DNA from: Opitutaceae bacterium
Lineage (GTDB): Bacteria; Verrucomicrobiota; Verrucomicrobiia; Opitutales; Opitutaceae
Direction of reading: 5' to 3'
NCBI GenBank assembly: GCA_028280955.1
Contig: JANQKU010000275.1
Coordinates: forward strand, 1 to 35,712
DNA length: 35,712 nt
Shown here: positions 1 to 8,472 of the stretch, piece by piece
Layout of the letters: the number at the start of each line of letters is the position of its first letter
Numbering within the stretch: the first letter of the stretch is position 1
Notes under the pieces: model-generated
Told to the model about the DNA's origin: nothing
Database searches by the model: none
The model's input: the letters and a program-made list of their open reading frames with translations, nothing else
Translations under genes and position numbers: made by a program

Positions 1-132
1 CGACTCGTTTGCCAATTGATCCAGGTTCGGTGTTTTGAAGCGTGGGTCGATTTTACCAATGGCAGAACCATGTTGCTGGTCGGAGAAGATAACCAAGAAA
101 TTGGGAGGTGAAGAAAGAGAACTTTTTCTCAT
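1..132 (-). CDS. Sulfatase, N-terminal fragment (cut by window edge)
   Basis: The first 44 residues of an arylsulfatase-family protein are visible; the rest lies beyond base 1. After a short N-terminus the chain reads PNFLVIFSDQQHG at residues 10-22 and later TPNLDQLANES at 34-44, the usual opening of alkaline-phosphatase-fold sulfatases, in which the Asp after the beta strand (D18 here) binds the metal. The CxPSR formylglycine motif is out of view. The ATG overlaps the stop codon of the lyase gene upstream as ATGA, so the two are translationally coupled in one operon. There is no hydrophobic stretch before the catalytic core, so no Sec signal peptide is seen and a cytoplasmic location is likely. 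Family assignment is good; substrate is unknown. Confidence 0.85.
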   Translation of the reverse strand, partial: MRKSSLSSPPNFLVIFSDQQHGSAIGKIDPRFKTPNLDQLANES

Positions 133-2762
133 GGATTTTCTGCGCGAGAGATGGAGAGGAAGCCATTGCCTTGAATTTCCTGATCATGCCAAGTGAGCTG
201 AGTTGCCGAAAACACTCCGCACTCACTTGGGTTGCCGGATTCAGATGTGATGAAACCCCAGGAGCCATCGGTTTGGAGGCCATCGATTTGGATCAGTTCT
301 TGAGAAGAAAAATAAATGGTCCATGTGATGTTGTCCTGTTGCACCTGAAGGCTGGTTGGTGATGTCGAATCGTTTCCGATTATTTTAATAGAAGGAGGGG
401 ATCCTTCGATGGGATGATGGGTCAGGAGTGTAATGACACGATGCTTTGTATTGGCGGGAAGGGTAACAGTTGTGGCATGAACAGGCACGATAGCGGCAGG
501 TTTTCTGATTCGGTGAACGGAGTTTTCTTTTGTGAAAACCGGCTGTGCCAAAGGCGTAATCACTTGTAGTTCTAAAACGGATTTTGCCGTAGTGATAAAT
601 GCTCGGGAAGGGCCTGTTTTCTCCCATGGAAAAAGGCTATTCCATGTTTGAACACCTGTTTCCGGTGTTTCTAAAAGAGCTGTGTCTTCGATCAAGATGA
701 CACCAGGTCGTAAGAAAAGGACTCGACGTTGGCATTGTGTTACATTGTGGCTCCAGGCAGTTGCCGCGTCTGACTCGAGCACAACGGTATGTCCCAGATC
801 TGTTGCGGTGAGAAGATCAGCACCACGAGGGGTCGTTGTCTTGAATCCAGGGAGAAGCGATTGGTTAAGGCTGGCTTTAGCCAGCACGGGTTCCTGGTTC
901 CGTCCTCCCGGGGCAAAGGTGTTAAAGGCCGTGGTGGCGGATGTGAGAGGGTGACGTTTATCAGCATAGGCCACATGATGACGTGTTAAAAGTAAGGTTT
1001 CTCCGTCCGCATCCAATGTGAGCGCATTTTTACGTTTGTAGTTGTGACCTTCTTCATCCCAGAAGCCGCTTTCGAAACCAAGTCGAGGCACTTCTGATTG
1101 GGCACTACCGGCGAAGACCCATCCTCCATCGGAATGCACTGAAAAACGAGGAAGGATGGGTGAGACACGCTTTGCCGGAAAATGAGGTGCCCAGAGCCAA
1201 TCGAGCCCGAATACGGTCATTTCTCTGTTAGAAAAACCGGAAGCATCGAGAATACTGCTGGGAGCACAAAGTGAAACCATGCGTTGTTCTTGCAAAGGGC
1301 CTGCCGCGAATGCGGCCAATGGGGCGGAAAGTGTGTGCTGTTGGAGGAGAGCAAAATTCAGACCGTTAAGTATTCGTGGATTGACTACATCGATTAAGGG
1401 CTTTTCGAGATACTTTGCGGCGGCTTGGTAGGTGACTAAGGTCGATGCCAAAGTACTTAAGCCATAACCAAGTTCTTCGGCAAAGGTGCCATCGGTGCGA
1501 ATCAAAGGAGATAATTGTCGATTCATGCGCGCGAGATCAGCTGCAATGACATCTTTAAGTTTGGGATCGTTGAGGACGTTGCATGCGATTTTGCCTAAGA
1601 TTAAACCTTTGTGAAATCGGACGCCTTGATTTGCCATGGCCAACTTTTGGCTTTCTAAATAGGGTAATCCTTTTGTGCGTATGGCTTCTCGAATCAATTC
1701 ACGGCCAGCCGGGCTCAAAACATCCCAGCACCAGTCGAGGAGTAAGGAGGCAATAATCGTGCCGACATTTGGGGCAAATCCTGAATGAGTCCAAGTTGAT
1801 CCAGGGAAACGATCCATGAAACCGTCGGCCCAGTGATCCATATGCGCCAGGACAATCGCATGTTTAGCGGCTTGAATCAGAGCGGCTTCATCCTGATTCA
1901 GGAGTCCATGTATAGCTAATAACAACCCGTCTACGTCGCGATGGTACTGTTGATCGCGTAGACGTATGGATTCGCGTCCGTATAAGAGATAAGGCCGCAG
2001 GTTGCTAAGCGGAGCAATGCTCATCCGGCTCTGGGCTAGTTCAGTGTCAGCAGCTCGGACGTCGTCGAAGATGGAACTGAGGTAGAGGTTACGCATGCGT
2101 TCCAACTCTGTGTGATCAAATAATAACTCTAATCCGGGCTGCGGGGATGCTAGTGCAGGCGTAACGAACTTCGTGAAGTCGATAGAGGGAGGAGTCCAGG
2201 GGACACCAGGCTTTTGTAGCATCAGCCAGCGCAGTCGAGCGGTTTGTGTTCCGGGTTTGGTGGAGGAAACATCGATGCGAACGCCTTGGAGGGTAACGCC
2301 CGAGATTCCTTGAACGACTTCGATTGCGGAAAAAGCGCCGGGGGTTGGTGTTTCGAGGTGTTGCCACTGGCCATCGATCTTTGCAGAAAGGGAGGCTAGG
2401 CAATCAGGGCTGAGATTGAGACGGAGAACGAGACGTTCGTAGTCGAGAAGAGGGAGATCGAATGTACGCTCGATACGCGTGCCTTTGATGGACTGGGTTG
2501 TATCCCATTTAATCTCCACACAGTCCCATCGACGATTGAAGGTTGGAAGTGGTGCAGGTTTTTCGATGTCGGAAAGGGGTGTGAGATTCCAACGTTTTTC
2601 AGCCTTAATTTTTGGAGCCCAAAAGGCTTCGATCACAGCTTCGGTTGTATTGATCGGCACAGGACTGGCAGGCCATGCTGGATCAGATAAATCTTGAATG
2701 GCCGCGATTGAGATGAATGGGATGGCAGTTGAAAGGAACCAGAATAGTGAAAGAAAGCGCAT
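129..2762 (-). CDS. Heparinase II/III-like polysaccharide lyase, secreted
   Basis: An 877-residue protein with a cleavable-looking signal peptide (residues 1-20, MRFLSLFWFLSTAIPFISIA). A beta-rich region of about 200 residues comes first. A helical toroid-like region (about 215-510) follows, with MANQGVRFHKG (376-386) and GTFAEELGYG (425-434), the positions where alginate/heparin lyases carry their Asn and Tyr active-site residues. A C-terminal heparinase II/III beta domain follows, recognisable from SVHSDGGWVF (541-550) and GHNYKRKNALTLDADG (572-587). Such enzymes cut uronic-acid-containing polysaccharides by beta-elimination, leaving a 4,5-unsaturated uronate end, which is the substrate type of the GH88 gene at 11973-13133. 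It starts 4 bases after the sulfatase upstream and its stop overlaps the next sulfatase. The family is clear; the exact polysaccharide and PL number cannot be read. Confidence 0.8.
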   Translation of the reverse strand: MRFLSLFWFLSTAIPFISIAAIQDLSDPAWPASPVPINTTEAVIEAFWAPKIKAEKRWNLTPLSDIEKPAPLPTFNRRWDCVEIKWDTTQSIKGTRIERTFDLPLLDYERLVLRLNLSPDCLASLSAKIDGQWQHLETPTPGAFSAIEVVQGISGVTLQGVRIDVSSTKPGTQTARLRWLMLQKPGVPWTPPSIDFTKFVTPALASPQPGLELLFDHTELERMRNLYLSSIFDDVRAADTELAQSRMSIAPLSNLRPYLLYGRESIRLRDQQYHRDVDGLLLAIHGLLNQDEAALIQAAKHAIVLAHMDHWADGFMDRFPGSTWTHSGFAPNVGTIIASLLLDWCWDVLSPAGRELIREAIRTKGLPYLESQKLAMANQGVRFHKGLILGKIACNVLNDPKLKDVIAADLARMNRQLSPLIRTDGTFAEELGYGLSTLASTLVTYQAAAKYLEKPLIDVVNPRILNGLNFALLQQHTLSAPLAAFAAGPLQEQRMVSLCAPSSILDASGFSNREMTVFGLDWLWAPHFPAKRVSPILPRFSVHSDGGWVFAGSAQSEVPRLGFESGFWDEEGHNYKRKNALTLDADGETLLLTRHHVAYADKRHPLTSATTAFNTFAPGGRNQEPVLAKASLNQSLLPGFKTTTPRGADLLTATDLGHTVVLESDAATAWSHNVTQCQRRVLFLRPGVILIEDTALLETPETGVQTWNSLFPWEKTGPSRAFITTAKSVLELQVITPLAQPVFTKENSVHRIRKPAAIVPVHATTVTLPANTKHRVITLLTHHPIEGSPPSIKIIGNDSTSPTSLQVQQDNITWTIYFSSQELIQIDGLQTDGSWGFITSESGNPSECGVFSATQLTWHDQEIQGNGFLSISRAENP

Positions 2763-2766
2763 GATT

Positions 2767-4221
2767 TTAGTCGGATGTGAATGGCATCTGGTAGGATTGT
2801 CGCCAATAAGCAGGCCCTTTCTTAGAGGAACCGTGAAGAGGCGCTTCCATGGTGATAAGGCGATCTAGTAAGGATTGAATGAGTTGGTTGCGGATGGGTA
2901 GATGTGCAGAAGAGGCAAAGAGGTTGTGGGACTCATCCGGGTCGTCTTGCAAATTGTAGAGCTCTCCATAGCTTTGGCCCGGGTAGTAAATCAGTTTCCA
3001 TTCATTGCCTCGGAGCATCTTTACTGCTCCGCTTTCGGCATAAATCGTGTTTCGTCCTGTGTAGGGCTGGCCTTTTAGAACCGGGCTGAGATCCAGGCCC
3101 TGAAGTTCAGGTGGAGGCTCTAATCCGGCCATATTTGCCATGGTGGGGAAGAGATCGAGCAATTCAACGGGTGTTGATTCGCGGTGATTTTTCTTAGCCT
3201 GCTGAGGATGGTGAAAAATAAGTGGCACCTGTAATGATTTGTCATAAAGAATTGGATATGCATCGGTGCTTTTAAGCAGGAGACCGTGATGGCCCAGTAA
3301 TTCGCCGTGATCTGAGGTAAAAATGATCAGAGTGTCATCGATGCAGTGGGTGCGTTCAAGAGCTTGCAGGATTTTACCGACTTGATCATCGACCAAACTG
3401 ATGGACCCATAGTAATAGGCAATGATTTGGCGGAGTTGATCTTCGGATAGGTGTTCGTAGTTTGATCCAATATTGGCTCTTCCTTTTTGTTTATACCGGA
3501 GCTGTTGAGGGGGCTTATTCGTGAGATCGCTTCCAAAAGTCGAGGGAATGGGCATGTCTTCCGGTTTATACATGGAAGCGTAGGGTTCCGGAGGATCGAA
3601 TGGGTGGTGAGGATTGGGGAATCCCGCAAAAAGGAGAAAGGGTCGAGATTGATCGTGTGATTCTATAAACTCGATGGCGCGATCGCCTGCCCAGCAATCG
3701 ATGTAGGCTTCGGCGGGCAGTGTGGTAGGCAATGCTTGGAAATTGTTTCGGTATTCGTCCGAACCGTGATCGGCGTAGGCAGAGACTGCTTGATCCCAAA
3801 AGCCATTGGCCTTGAGCCAATCCTTATAATCTTTACCCAGCACCTCTGGGGTGAGTGCATCTGAGTTTTGACCGCCACTGATTTGGGCGTGTTCGAATCC
3901 GGATTTGTTTTTTGTTTCTGACAGGTGGGTTTTCCCAACGGCGTAGGTCGTGTAGTTTTCAGATCGAAAAAAATCGGCAAAGGTCGATTCGTTTTCGGCC
4001 ATGGTCACATGATTGGAAATACAACCGCTAATGTGTGGATAACGCCCTGTCATGAAGGAGGAGCGGCTGGGAGCACATTGGGGATGCTGACAGAAAGCTT
4101 GTTCAAAAAGGATGCCTTCATGCGCCAGTCGATCGATATGGGGTGTGCGGATGAGAGTGTTCCCGTAGCAACCTATTGCATCCGCACGGAGTTGGTCGGC
4201 CAGGAGGAATACAATGTTCAT
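2767..4221 (-). CDS. Sulfatase (Cys-type, formylglycine-dependent), no signal peptide
   Basis: A 484-residue S1-type sulfatase. The opening MNIVFLLADQLRADAIGCYG supplies the first metal-binding Asp. CAPSRSSFMTGR (49-60) matches the CxPSRxxxxTGR signature, whose Cys49 is converted to formylglycine by a maturase; none is encoded in the window. FTSDHGELLGHHG supplies the later metal ligands, and a C-terminal subdomain follows. Length is normal for the family. The protein begins directly with the first core beta strand, so it has no Sec or Tat signal, and the in-frame codons upstream are not hydrophobic. It would therefore act in the cytoplasm on imported sulfated sugars. It sits 32 bases after the SDR gene and 4 bases before the lyase gene, in the same operon. 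Substrate regiochemistry is unknown. Confidence 0.93.
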   Translation of the reverse strand: MNIVFLLADQLRADAIGCYGNTLIRTPHIDRLAHEGILFEQAFCQHPQCAPSRSSFMTGRYPHISGCISNHVTMAENESTFADFFRSENYTTYAVGKTHLSETKNKSGFEHAQISGGQNSDALTPEVLGKDYKDWLKANGFWDQAVSAYADHGSDEYRNNFQALPTTLPAEAYIDCWAGDRAIEFIESHDQSRPFLLFAGFPNPHHPFDPPEPYASMYKPEDMPIPSTFGSDLTNKPPQQLRYKQKGRANIGSNYEHLSEDQLRQIIAYYYGSISLVDDQVGKILQALERTHCIDDTLIIFTSDHGELLGHHGLLLKSTDAYPILYDKSLQVPLIFHHPQQAKKNHRESTPVELLDLFPTMANMAGLEPPPELQGLDLSPVLKGQPYTGRNTIYAESGAVKMLRGNEWKLIYYPGQSYGELYNLQDDPDESHNLFASSAHLPIRNQLIQSLLDRLITMEAPLHGSSKKGPAYWRQSYQMPFTSD

Positions 4222-4253
4222 CTTTGTTGGGATAATCAGAGAATTTGGCGGAA

Positions 4254-5057
4254 CTAGGAGGGTTTGTGCTGAACTTTGTCAGGACGAGGGAAACGTTGTC
4301 CTGCAGTGAGCCCACCGTCAACGAGTATGTCTGCTCCCGTTACAAAGGCAGCTTCTGGGGAAGAGAGAAATAAGACGACTGAGGCGACATCGCTGCCTGT
4401 GCCTATCTTACCTAAAGGAGTACGTTGAGAGGGAGGAATTTTATCGAACAGTTTTTGAATGGCGGCATCATGGATCATATTGGTATCAATGGCACCGGGT
4501 GAGACGGAATTGACTCGAATCCCTTTGGGACCGAGTTCAAGAGCCAGGCCACGAGTGAGAAGATTGATACCTGCTTTTGAGGCACAGTAGTGCACTTTTT
4601 TTTCTGCGGCAAGAGTCGCACCAATTGTGGATACATTGACAATGCAACCTTGGATACCATGGCTGATCATGTGGTGTGCGCTTTCTTTGCAAAAAAGGAA
4701 ATAGCCTTTGAGATTAACGGAGGTCATGCGGTCCCATTCATTTTCGGTGACTTCGATGAGGGGCTTGAAGCTGACAATTGCCGCATTGTTTACCAAAATG
4801 TCGAGGGCTCCGAAGTGCCGGGAGGTTTCTTTAAGAGCACGTTTCACATCTGACGAACAACTGACGTCGCCGCCGATGGGATAGGCAGTGCCCCCAGCTT
4901 TGGTGATTGCTTTGACGGTTGCTCGGCATCCTGAAGCTTTGAGGTCGAAGCAGGCCACCTGAGCTCCTTCTGCTGCAAAGGCCATAGCGATCGCCCGACC
5001 GATGCCTCGTGTGCTACCGGCTCCGGTGACCAGAACAGTTTTTCCGTGAAATCTCAT
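4254..5057 (-). CDS. Short-chain dehydrogenase/reductase (SDR)
   Basis: A 267-residue classical SDR. The Rossmann motif is TGAGSTRGIG (11-20), two residues longer than the usual TGxxxGxG spacing. NNAA is at 90-93, and the catalytic residues are Ser143/Thr144, Tyr157 and Lys161 (YCASK). The C-terminus contains the usual PGAIDT and GADILVDGG segments. It is cytosolic and NAD(P)-dependent, most likely oxidising a sugar or sugar acid, given a lactonase-type amidohydrolase and an aldolase-fold enzyme directly upstream. Its start overlaps the amidohydrolase stop by 4 bases (ATGA), so the two are coupled. A sugar 1-dehydrogenase giving a lactone for the neighbouring hydrolase is a reasonable inference, but SDR specificity cannot be read from sequence. 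Confidence 0.9.
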   Translation of the reverse strand: MRFHGKTVLVTGAGSTRGIGRAIAMAFAAEGAQVACFDLKASGCRATVKAITKAGGTAYPIGGDVSCSSDVKRALKETSRHFGALDILVNNAAIVSFKPLIEVTENEWDRMTSVNLKGYFLFCKESAHHMISHGIQGCIVNVSTIGATLAAEKKVHYCASKAGINLLTRGLALELGPKGIRVNSVSPGAIDTNMIHDAAIQKLFDKIPPSQRTPLGKIGTGSDVASVVLFLSSPEAAFVTGADILVDGGLTAGQRFPRPDKVQHKPS

Positions 5058-5917
5058 GATGATTTGGTCGGGTCAGGTAATCCCAAAAGATCCAGGGTTG
5101 GATTGTTCAGAATACGTTCTGCTAGGTCGGAAATGAGTGGGAACAACTGAGCTCGACGGGAAAATGAGACGGCATCACATAATCCTTTAACGGTTCCATT
5201 GAAGTCACCAAATGGGTAGTCTGTGGCAAAGAGTAGTTTGTGGATGACTTCGTATTCCTGTGCGAGCCGGAGCGAATTATAATACTGCCAGGGGCGTCCG
5301 TATAAACCCGAAATGTCAGCGAAGATGTTTGGCTGTTTGCGAATCAAGACAAAGGTTTCTTCTTCCCAGGGATGTCCAAAATGAGCGATAATCATTTTAA
5401 GATTAGGATGACGTAACGCAATATCTTCCAATTGGATAGGCTGGGCATATTTGAGGGGCGCTTTACGGGGAAAGGTGGCCCCTTGGTGAAAGAGGATGGG
5501 GAGACCCAGTTTTTCAGCGCGCTCATAAACAGGGAGTGCCCGTTCATCCATGGGGTGATAACCGGAGTAGATGGGGGTCATTTTCAGTCCACGCATCCCC
5601 AAATCACTGATACAGCGTTCGAGTTCATCGAGACAATCGGCTTCTGTGGGATCTAGCGCAGCGAATCCAATCAAACGTTTGGGGTCTGATTGCACAAAAT
5701 GAGCAACTGTATCGTTGCTGGTCGTAAAACCACTGAGTTTTGCGCGCAATCCAAAGACGATCACGACATCCGCTCCTTGGGTCGCGGCTGAGTGGCTTTC
5801 CGGGTTGAGAAGTTCCAAATCATTGATATCATAACCAACTGTTTGGTAGTCATGGCGTAGATCATCCGATATTTCATCGGGTGCGTTCCAGAGGTGAGAA
5901 TGGCAATCGACAATCAT
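5054..5917 (-). CDS. Amidohydrolase-2 family TIM-barrel metal-dependent hydrolase
   Basis: A 287-residue member of the COG2159-type amidohydrolase family. The N-terminal metal motif HxH is in DCHSHLW (3-9). Further barrel-strand motifs are GLKMTPIYSG, ILFHQGATF (metal His), MIIAHFGHPWEEE (second His) and LLFATDYPFGD (catalytic/metal Asp). Relatives hydrolyse sugar lactones or decarboxylate small acids. With an SDR downstream and an aldolase-fold enzyme upstream, an aldonolactonase role is the best guess, but this is inference from context. It is cytosolic. It lies 6 bases after the upstream gene and overlaps the next by 4 bases, consistent with a tight operon. Confidence 0.85.
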   Translation of the reverse strand: MIVDCHSHLWNAPDEISDDLRHDYQTVGYDINDLELLNPESHSAATQGADVVIVFGLRAKLSGFTTSNDTVAHFVQSDPKRLIGFAALDPTEADCLDELERCISDLGMRGLKMTPIYSGYHPMDERALPVYERAEKLGLPILFHQGATFPRKAPLKYAQPIQLEDIALRHPNLKMIIAHFGHPWEEETFVLIRKQPNIFADISGLYGRPWQYYNSLRLAQEYEVIHKLLFATDYPFGDFNGTVKGLCDAVSFSRRAQLFPLISDLAERILNNPTLDLLGLPDPTKSS

Positions 5918-5923
5918 TTGTGG

Positions 5924-6847
5924 TTAAAGGGAATCTAATGGTTTGATGAGCAGACCCAATTTCTCGATTTGTCGACAGGTTCGATCGAGTAAGAGGTCCA
6001 GATAGGCGAGGGCGGTGGAGTCCGGGCGCACAGTGATTTCTCTGATATGGGGTTGTGTCAGGATATTTCGACGGTGAAGGAGAGCTTTTTCGACGTGATG
6101 AAAATGCTCCATGTTTTGTAAACAAAAAGTAAGGTAGGGCACAAATGGAGCCATATCATCGAAAGCGCCCGGTAAATCACTTTTAGCTCGTTGAAATATT
6201 TTTACGAATACATCTGCTAATCCGGTTCCCGGCATGATTCCGCTAATGCCAGCGGGCAGCAATTCAAGAAGATAAAGGCCTCCCCAACCTTCAATGATTT
6301 TAATTTTATCCGAAGTGGCTTCACGGATGAGGCGGACTTTTTCACCGAGATTGGGTTCTTCCAGTTTAATGGCAGAAAAATTATCGCAAGCTGCATGGAG
6401 TTGTTGCACAAACTCTGCACCGATAGTTATCCCACCGGGATTCCAGTCCTGTACAAGAGCAGGCACTTTTACTGCATTAGCGATTGTGCTTGAAAATGCT
6501 AGGAGCTCAGGTTCGGCATAGGGGAAACGTCTCGGTAGTTCAAAGGCAATGGCGTCAGCTCCCAGTTGCTCAGACTCTCGGGCCATGTCGGCGGCTGCCA
6601 TGGCGCCACCATGATTACATTGCGCGATGATCGGTATTCGGCGTTTGCTTGTTTGAATAGCTGCTTTGAGCGCACAAGTTCTTTCATGAGGGTCTAACTT
6701 ATAGAATTCACTCCCATAGGCTGGCAGCCCTACGGCAGCAACACCTGCTATTTTGCAGAAGTGTAATAATCTTTCATAATCAGCCAGGTAGAGAGTGCCT
6801 TTGCGGTCGAAAGGTGTGGGAAGAATGGGAATGACGCCTGAGAACAT
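5924..6847 (-). CDS. DapA/NanA-family (dihydrodipicolinate synthase-like) lyase
   Basis: A 307-residue class I aldolase-fold protein. GVIPILPTPFD opens the barrel, and the Schiff-base lysine is Lys161 in FSAIKLEEP. GISGIMPGTGLADVF near 225 is the usual substrate-pocket strand. Two active-site features deviate: the Tyr normally found in the strand ending YNxP is absent (LVQDWNPGG at 131-139 instead), and the GSTGE loop reads GSEFYKL (45-51). It therefore probably forms a pyruvate-type Schiff base but protonates differently from DapA, NanA or KDG aldolase. It is the first gene of minus operon 1, divergent from the sialidase-fold gene. A role in splitting or dehydrating a 2-keto-3-deoxy sugar acid is likely; the reaction is not determined. 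Confidence 0.85.
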   Translation of the reverse strand: MFSGVIPILPTPFDRKGTLYLADYERLLHFCKIAGVAAVGLPAYGSEFYKLDPHERTCALKAAIQTSKRRIPIIAQCNHGGAMAAADMARESEQLGADAIAFELPRRFPYAEPELLAFSSTIANAVKVPALVQDWNPGGITIGAEFVQQLHAACDNFSAIKLEEPNLGEKVRLIREATSDKIKIIEGWGGLYLLELLPAGISGIMPGTGLADVFVKIFQRAKSDLPGAFDDMAPFVPYLTFCLQNMEHFHHVEKALLHRRNILTQPHIREITVRPDSTALAYLDLLLDRTCRQIEKLGLLIKPLDSL

Positions 6848-6961
6848 GTGTTAAAAGATAATCTTTAAAAAACAGAAACTGTAGGAAAGACCACTCAAAA
6901 GTAAACACTATATTAACGGTTTTGATTGAAACTGAATCTTTTTTTGCGTATGGGAGGTTGC
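6848..6961. promoter_or_regulatory. Divergent intergenic region between operon 1 and sialidase-fold gene
   Basis: 114 AT-rich bases separate two divergent starts, so both promoters must lie here. No convincing -35/-10 pair was found on either strand. AT-rich hexamers near 6909-6914 (TATATT) could serve as a -10. GGGAGG at 6952-6957 is the only ribosome-binding-like site; it supports ATG 6962 over the upstream in-frame TTG (6926) and ATG (6950). Confidence 0.4.
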
Positions 6962-8254
6962 ATGATAAGACTATTTTTAAAATACAGTATCGGGATATTA
7001 TGGATTGTGTGGTCAGCTTCTATTGGAGCTGCGTCGTTGCTAGTGGTCAGCGAAGAACCGTACATCCTTTATCCTCGATGGGAGCCTCGGGCTTTGGTGG
7101 GGGTGCAGTTTACGGATTACACGACTTCAAACGGGAGAAATTTGATTCAGGCGTGGACGAGAGCTACTCCCGATCGATACATTGGCATCTATCTGCGTCA
7201 CTCTGCAGATAATGGGAAAACCTGGTCGATTAGTCATCCTTTTCAGGAAGCGAAGGCTTTGGGAGATAGAGAAGATCTCAGATACGGGAACCACTTGCTG
7301 TATTTAGATGAAGAGCATGATCTTCTCGTGATGGCTTACTGGCGGAAGGTGTATAAAGAACAAGCAGGAGGGTATGTGAGGGATGCTGTCTTGGCTGCGA
7401 ATGCGACCAATCGAATTTACGCTCAAATATCGAGAGATGGAGGTATTTCCTGGGAGGCTCCGGAGCAGGTTATTCAAGAGGGGGATTCTTTTGATGAGCT
7501 ACACTGGGCGGAAGATGTGCGGGTGGGGTATTTGTCCGGGATGGTTGCAGGATGCCCGCATATCTTGAAACTGTCGGATGGCACATTACTCATGCCGTTT
7601 CAAGTGCAGTCGGATCCCGATGATCTCGATGTGTGGAAGCAGGGTGTGTTCCGTGGAAAATGGCGGGCTGACCTTTCCGGTATCGATTGGAGTTTAGGTG
7701 AGTATGTCGAAAATCCGGGTCGCGATCAGTCGAAGAGAGGGATCTATGTCGGGACATTAGCAGAGTTGGGGGATGGAAGGATCATGATGGTTATGCGGGG
7801 ATTTGTGGGGCGAACGGAAGATGGATCTCCCGCTTTTCCTGGAGAGATTAAGTGGAAAGTTATTTCTGAGGATAAAGGAAAAACGTGGTCGAAACCGGAA
7901 GTGCTGACGTATTCTGATGGATCGCCTTTATGGACGAGTTCATCGAATTCACGTCTCTTTCGCTCTGCTCATAGCGGGAAATTGTACTTGATTGCTCATG
8001 TGAGAGAAATGCCATTACTGGGATCACCTCGGCGTCCTTTGGCTATTATGGAGATAGCGGAGGATTCGGCAGCTGTTATCAAAGAATCGGTCACGATTTT
8101 ACGCGATAAAGCTGAAGGAGATACTGAGGGAACCCGCTGGGAAATACGCGGAATTTACGAAGATCGAGATACCGGCAATTTGGTGATGTATTCTCAAGGG
8201 TTTTCCAAACCCGGAACGATCGAGGTTTATCGTTACGAAGTCGCTGATAATTGA
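6962..8254 (+). CDS. Sialidase/BNR-repeat family secreted glycosidase-like protein
   Basis: A 430-residue six-bladed-propeller (sialidase superfamily) protein. Asp-box repeats SxDxGxTW occur at 81-88 (SADNGKTW), 157-164 (SRDGGISW) and 302-309 (SEDKGKTW). The N-terminus (MIRLFLKYSIGILWIVWSAS) is a signal peptide, giving a periplasmic or exported product. ATG 6962 was chosen because GGAGG lies 4 bases upstream and it places the hydrophobic segment at the terminus. Many family members in Verrucomicrobiota and Bacteroidota are not true sialidases, and no sialic-acid catabolic set (nanE, nanK) is visible nearby. A more general exo-glycosidase or sugar-binding role in the sulfated-glycan pathway is therefore as likely as sialidase. 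It is probably co-regulated with the receptor gene 218 bases downstream. Confidence 0.85.
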   Translation: MIRLFLKYSIGILWIVWSASIGAASLLVVSEEPYILYPRWEPRALVGVQFTDYTTSNGRNLIQAWTRATPDRYIGIYLRHSADNGKTWSISHPFQEAKALGDREDLRYGNHLLYLDEEHDLLVMAYWRKVYKEQAGGYVRDAVLAANATNRIYAQISRDGGISWEAPEQVIQEGDSFDELHWAEDVRVGYLSGMVAGCPHILKLSDGTLLMPFQVQSDPDDLDVWKQGVFRGKWRADLSGIDWSLGEYVENPGRDQSKRGIYVGTLAELGDGRIMMVMRGFVGRTEDGSPAFPGEIKWKVISEDKGKTWSKPEVLTYSDGSPLWTSSSNSRLFRSAHSGKLYLIAHVREMPLLGSPRRPLAIMEIAEDSAAVIKESVTILRDKAEGDTEGTRWEIRGIYEDRDTGNLVMYSQGFSKPGTIEVYRYEVADN

Positions 8255-8343
8255 AATCGTCGTTTAGTTGGTAAGAAAACAAAGCTCCGATCGTGAGGCT
8301 TTATGATTTTCGACTAATTGTTATGAAAAGACAGGGAAATTAC

Positions 8344-8380
8344 TTGACAAAAGTTATCGGTTTATATGCAATCTGATAAC
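8344..8380 (+). promoter_or_regulatory. Promoter with overlapping inverted-repeat operator for the TonB receptor
   Basis: TTGACA (8344-8349) is a perfect sigma70-type -35. A 17-base spacer puts TGCAAT (8367-8372) at the -10, four of six matches. An inverted repeat, GTTATCGG at 8353-8360 and CTGATAAC at 8373-8380 (7 of 8 pairs), brackets the spacer and -10, as expected for a repressor operator. The regulator is not identified; the GntR/LacI-like repressor at 23243-24457 is the only DNA-binding protein in the window. Confidence 0.55.
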
Positions 8381-8407
8381 TAACCGAGATTTTTACTCCA
8401 AAAATAA

Positions 8408-8428
8408 GCCTTACTTTTTGTGTAAGGC
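8408..8428 (+). other. Leader hairpin upstream of TonB receptor
   Basis: GCCTTAC (8408-8414) and GTAAGGC (8422-8428) form a perfect 7-bp stem with a 7-base loop, TTTTTGT. It would lie in the 5' untranslated RNA downstream of the predicted promoter and 44 bases before the receptor ATG. There is no T tract on the plus strand, so it is not a typical terminator in that direction. It may affect mRNA stability or translation; the function is unknown. Confidence 0.45.
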
Positions 8429-8472
8429 AGCTTCAGACCCTATTATGACTAACCCTTAGATTCCCAATTATA

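Noticed and set aside
8408-8428. Terminator of the sialidase-fold gene
   Set aside because: The T-rich tail lies on the minus-strand side only, and no minus-strand gene ends here; treated as a leader hairpin instead.
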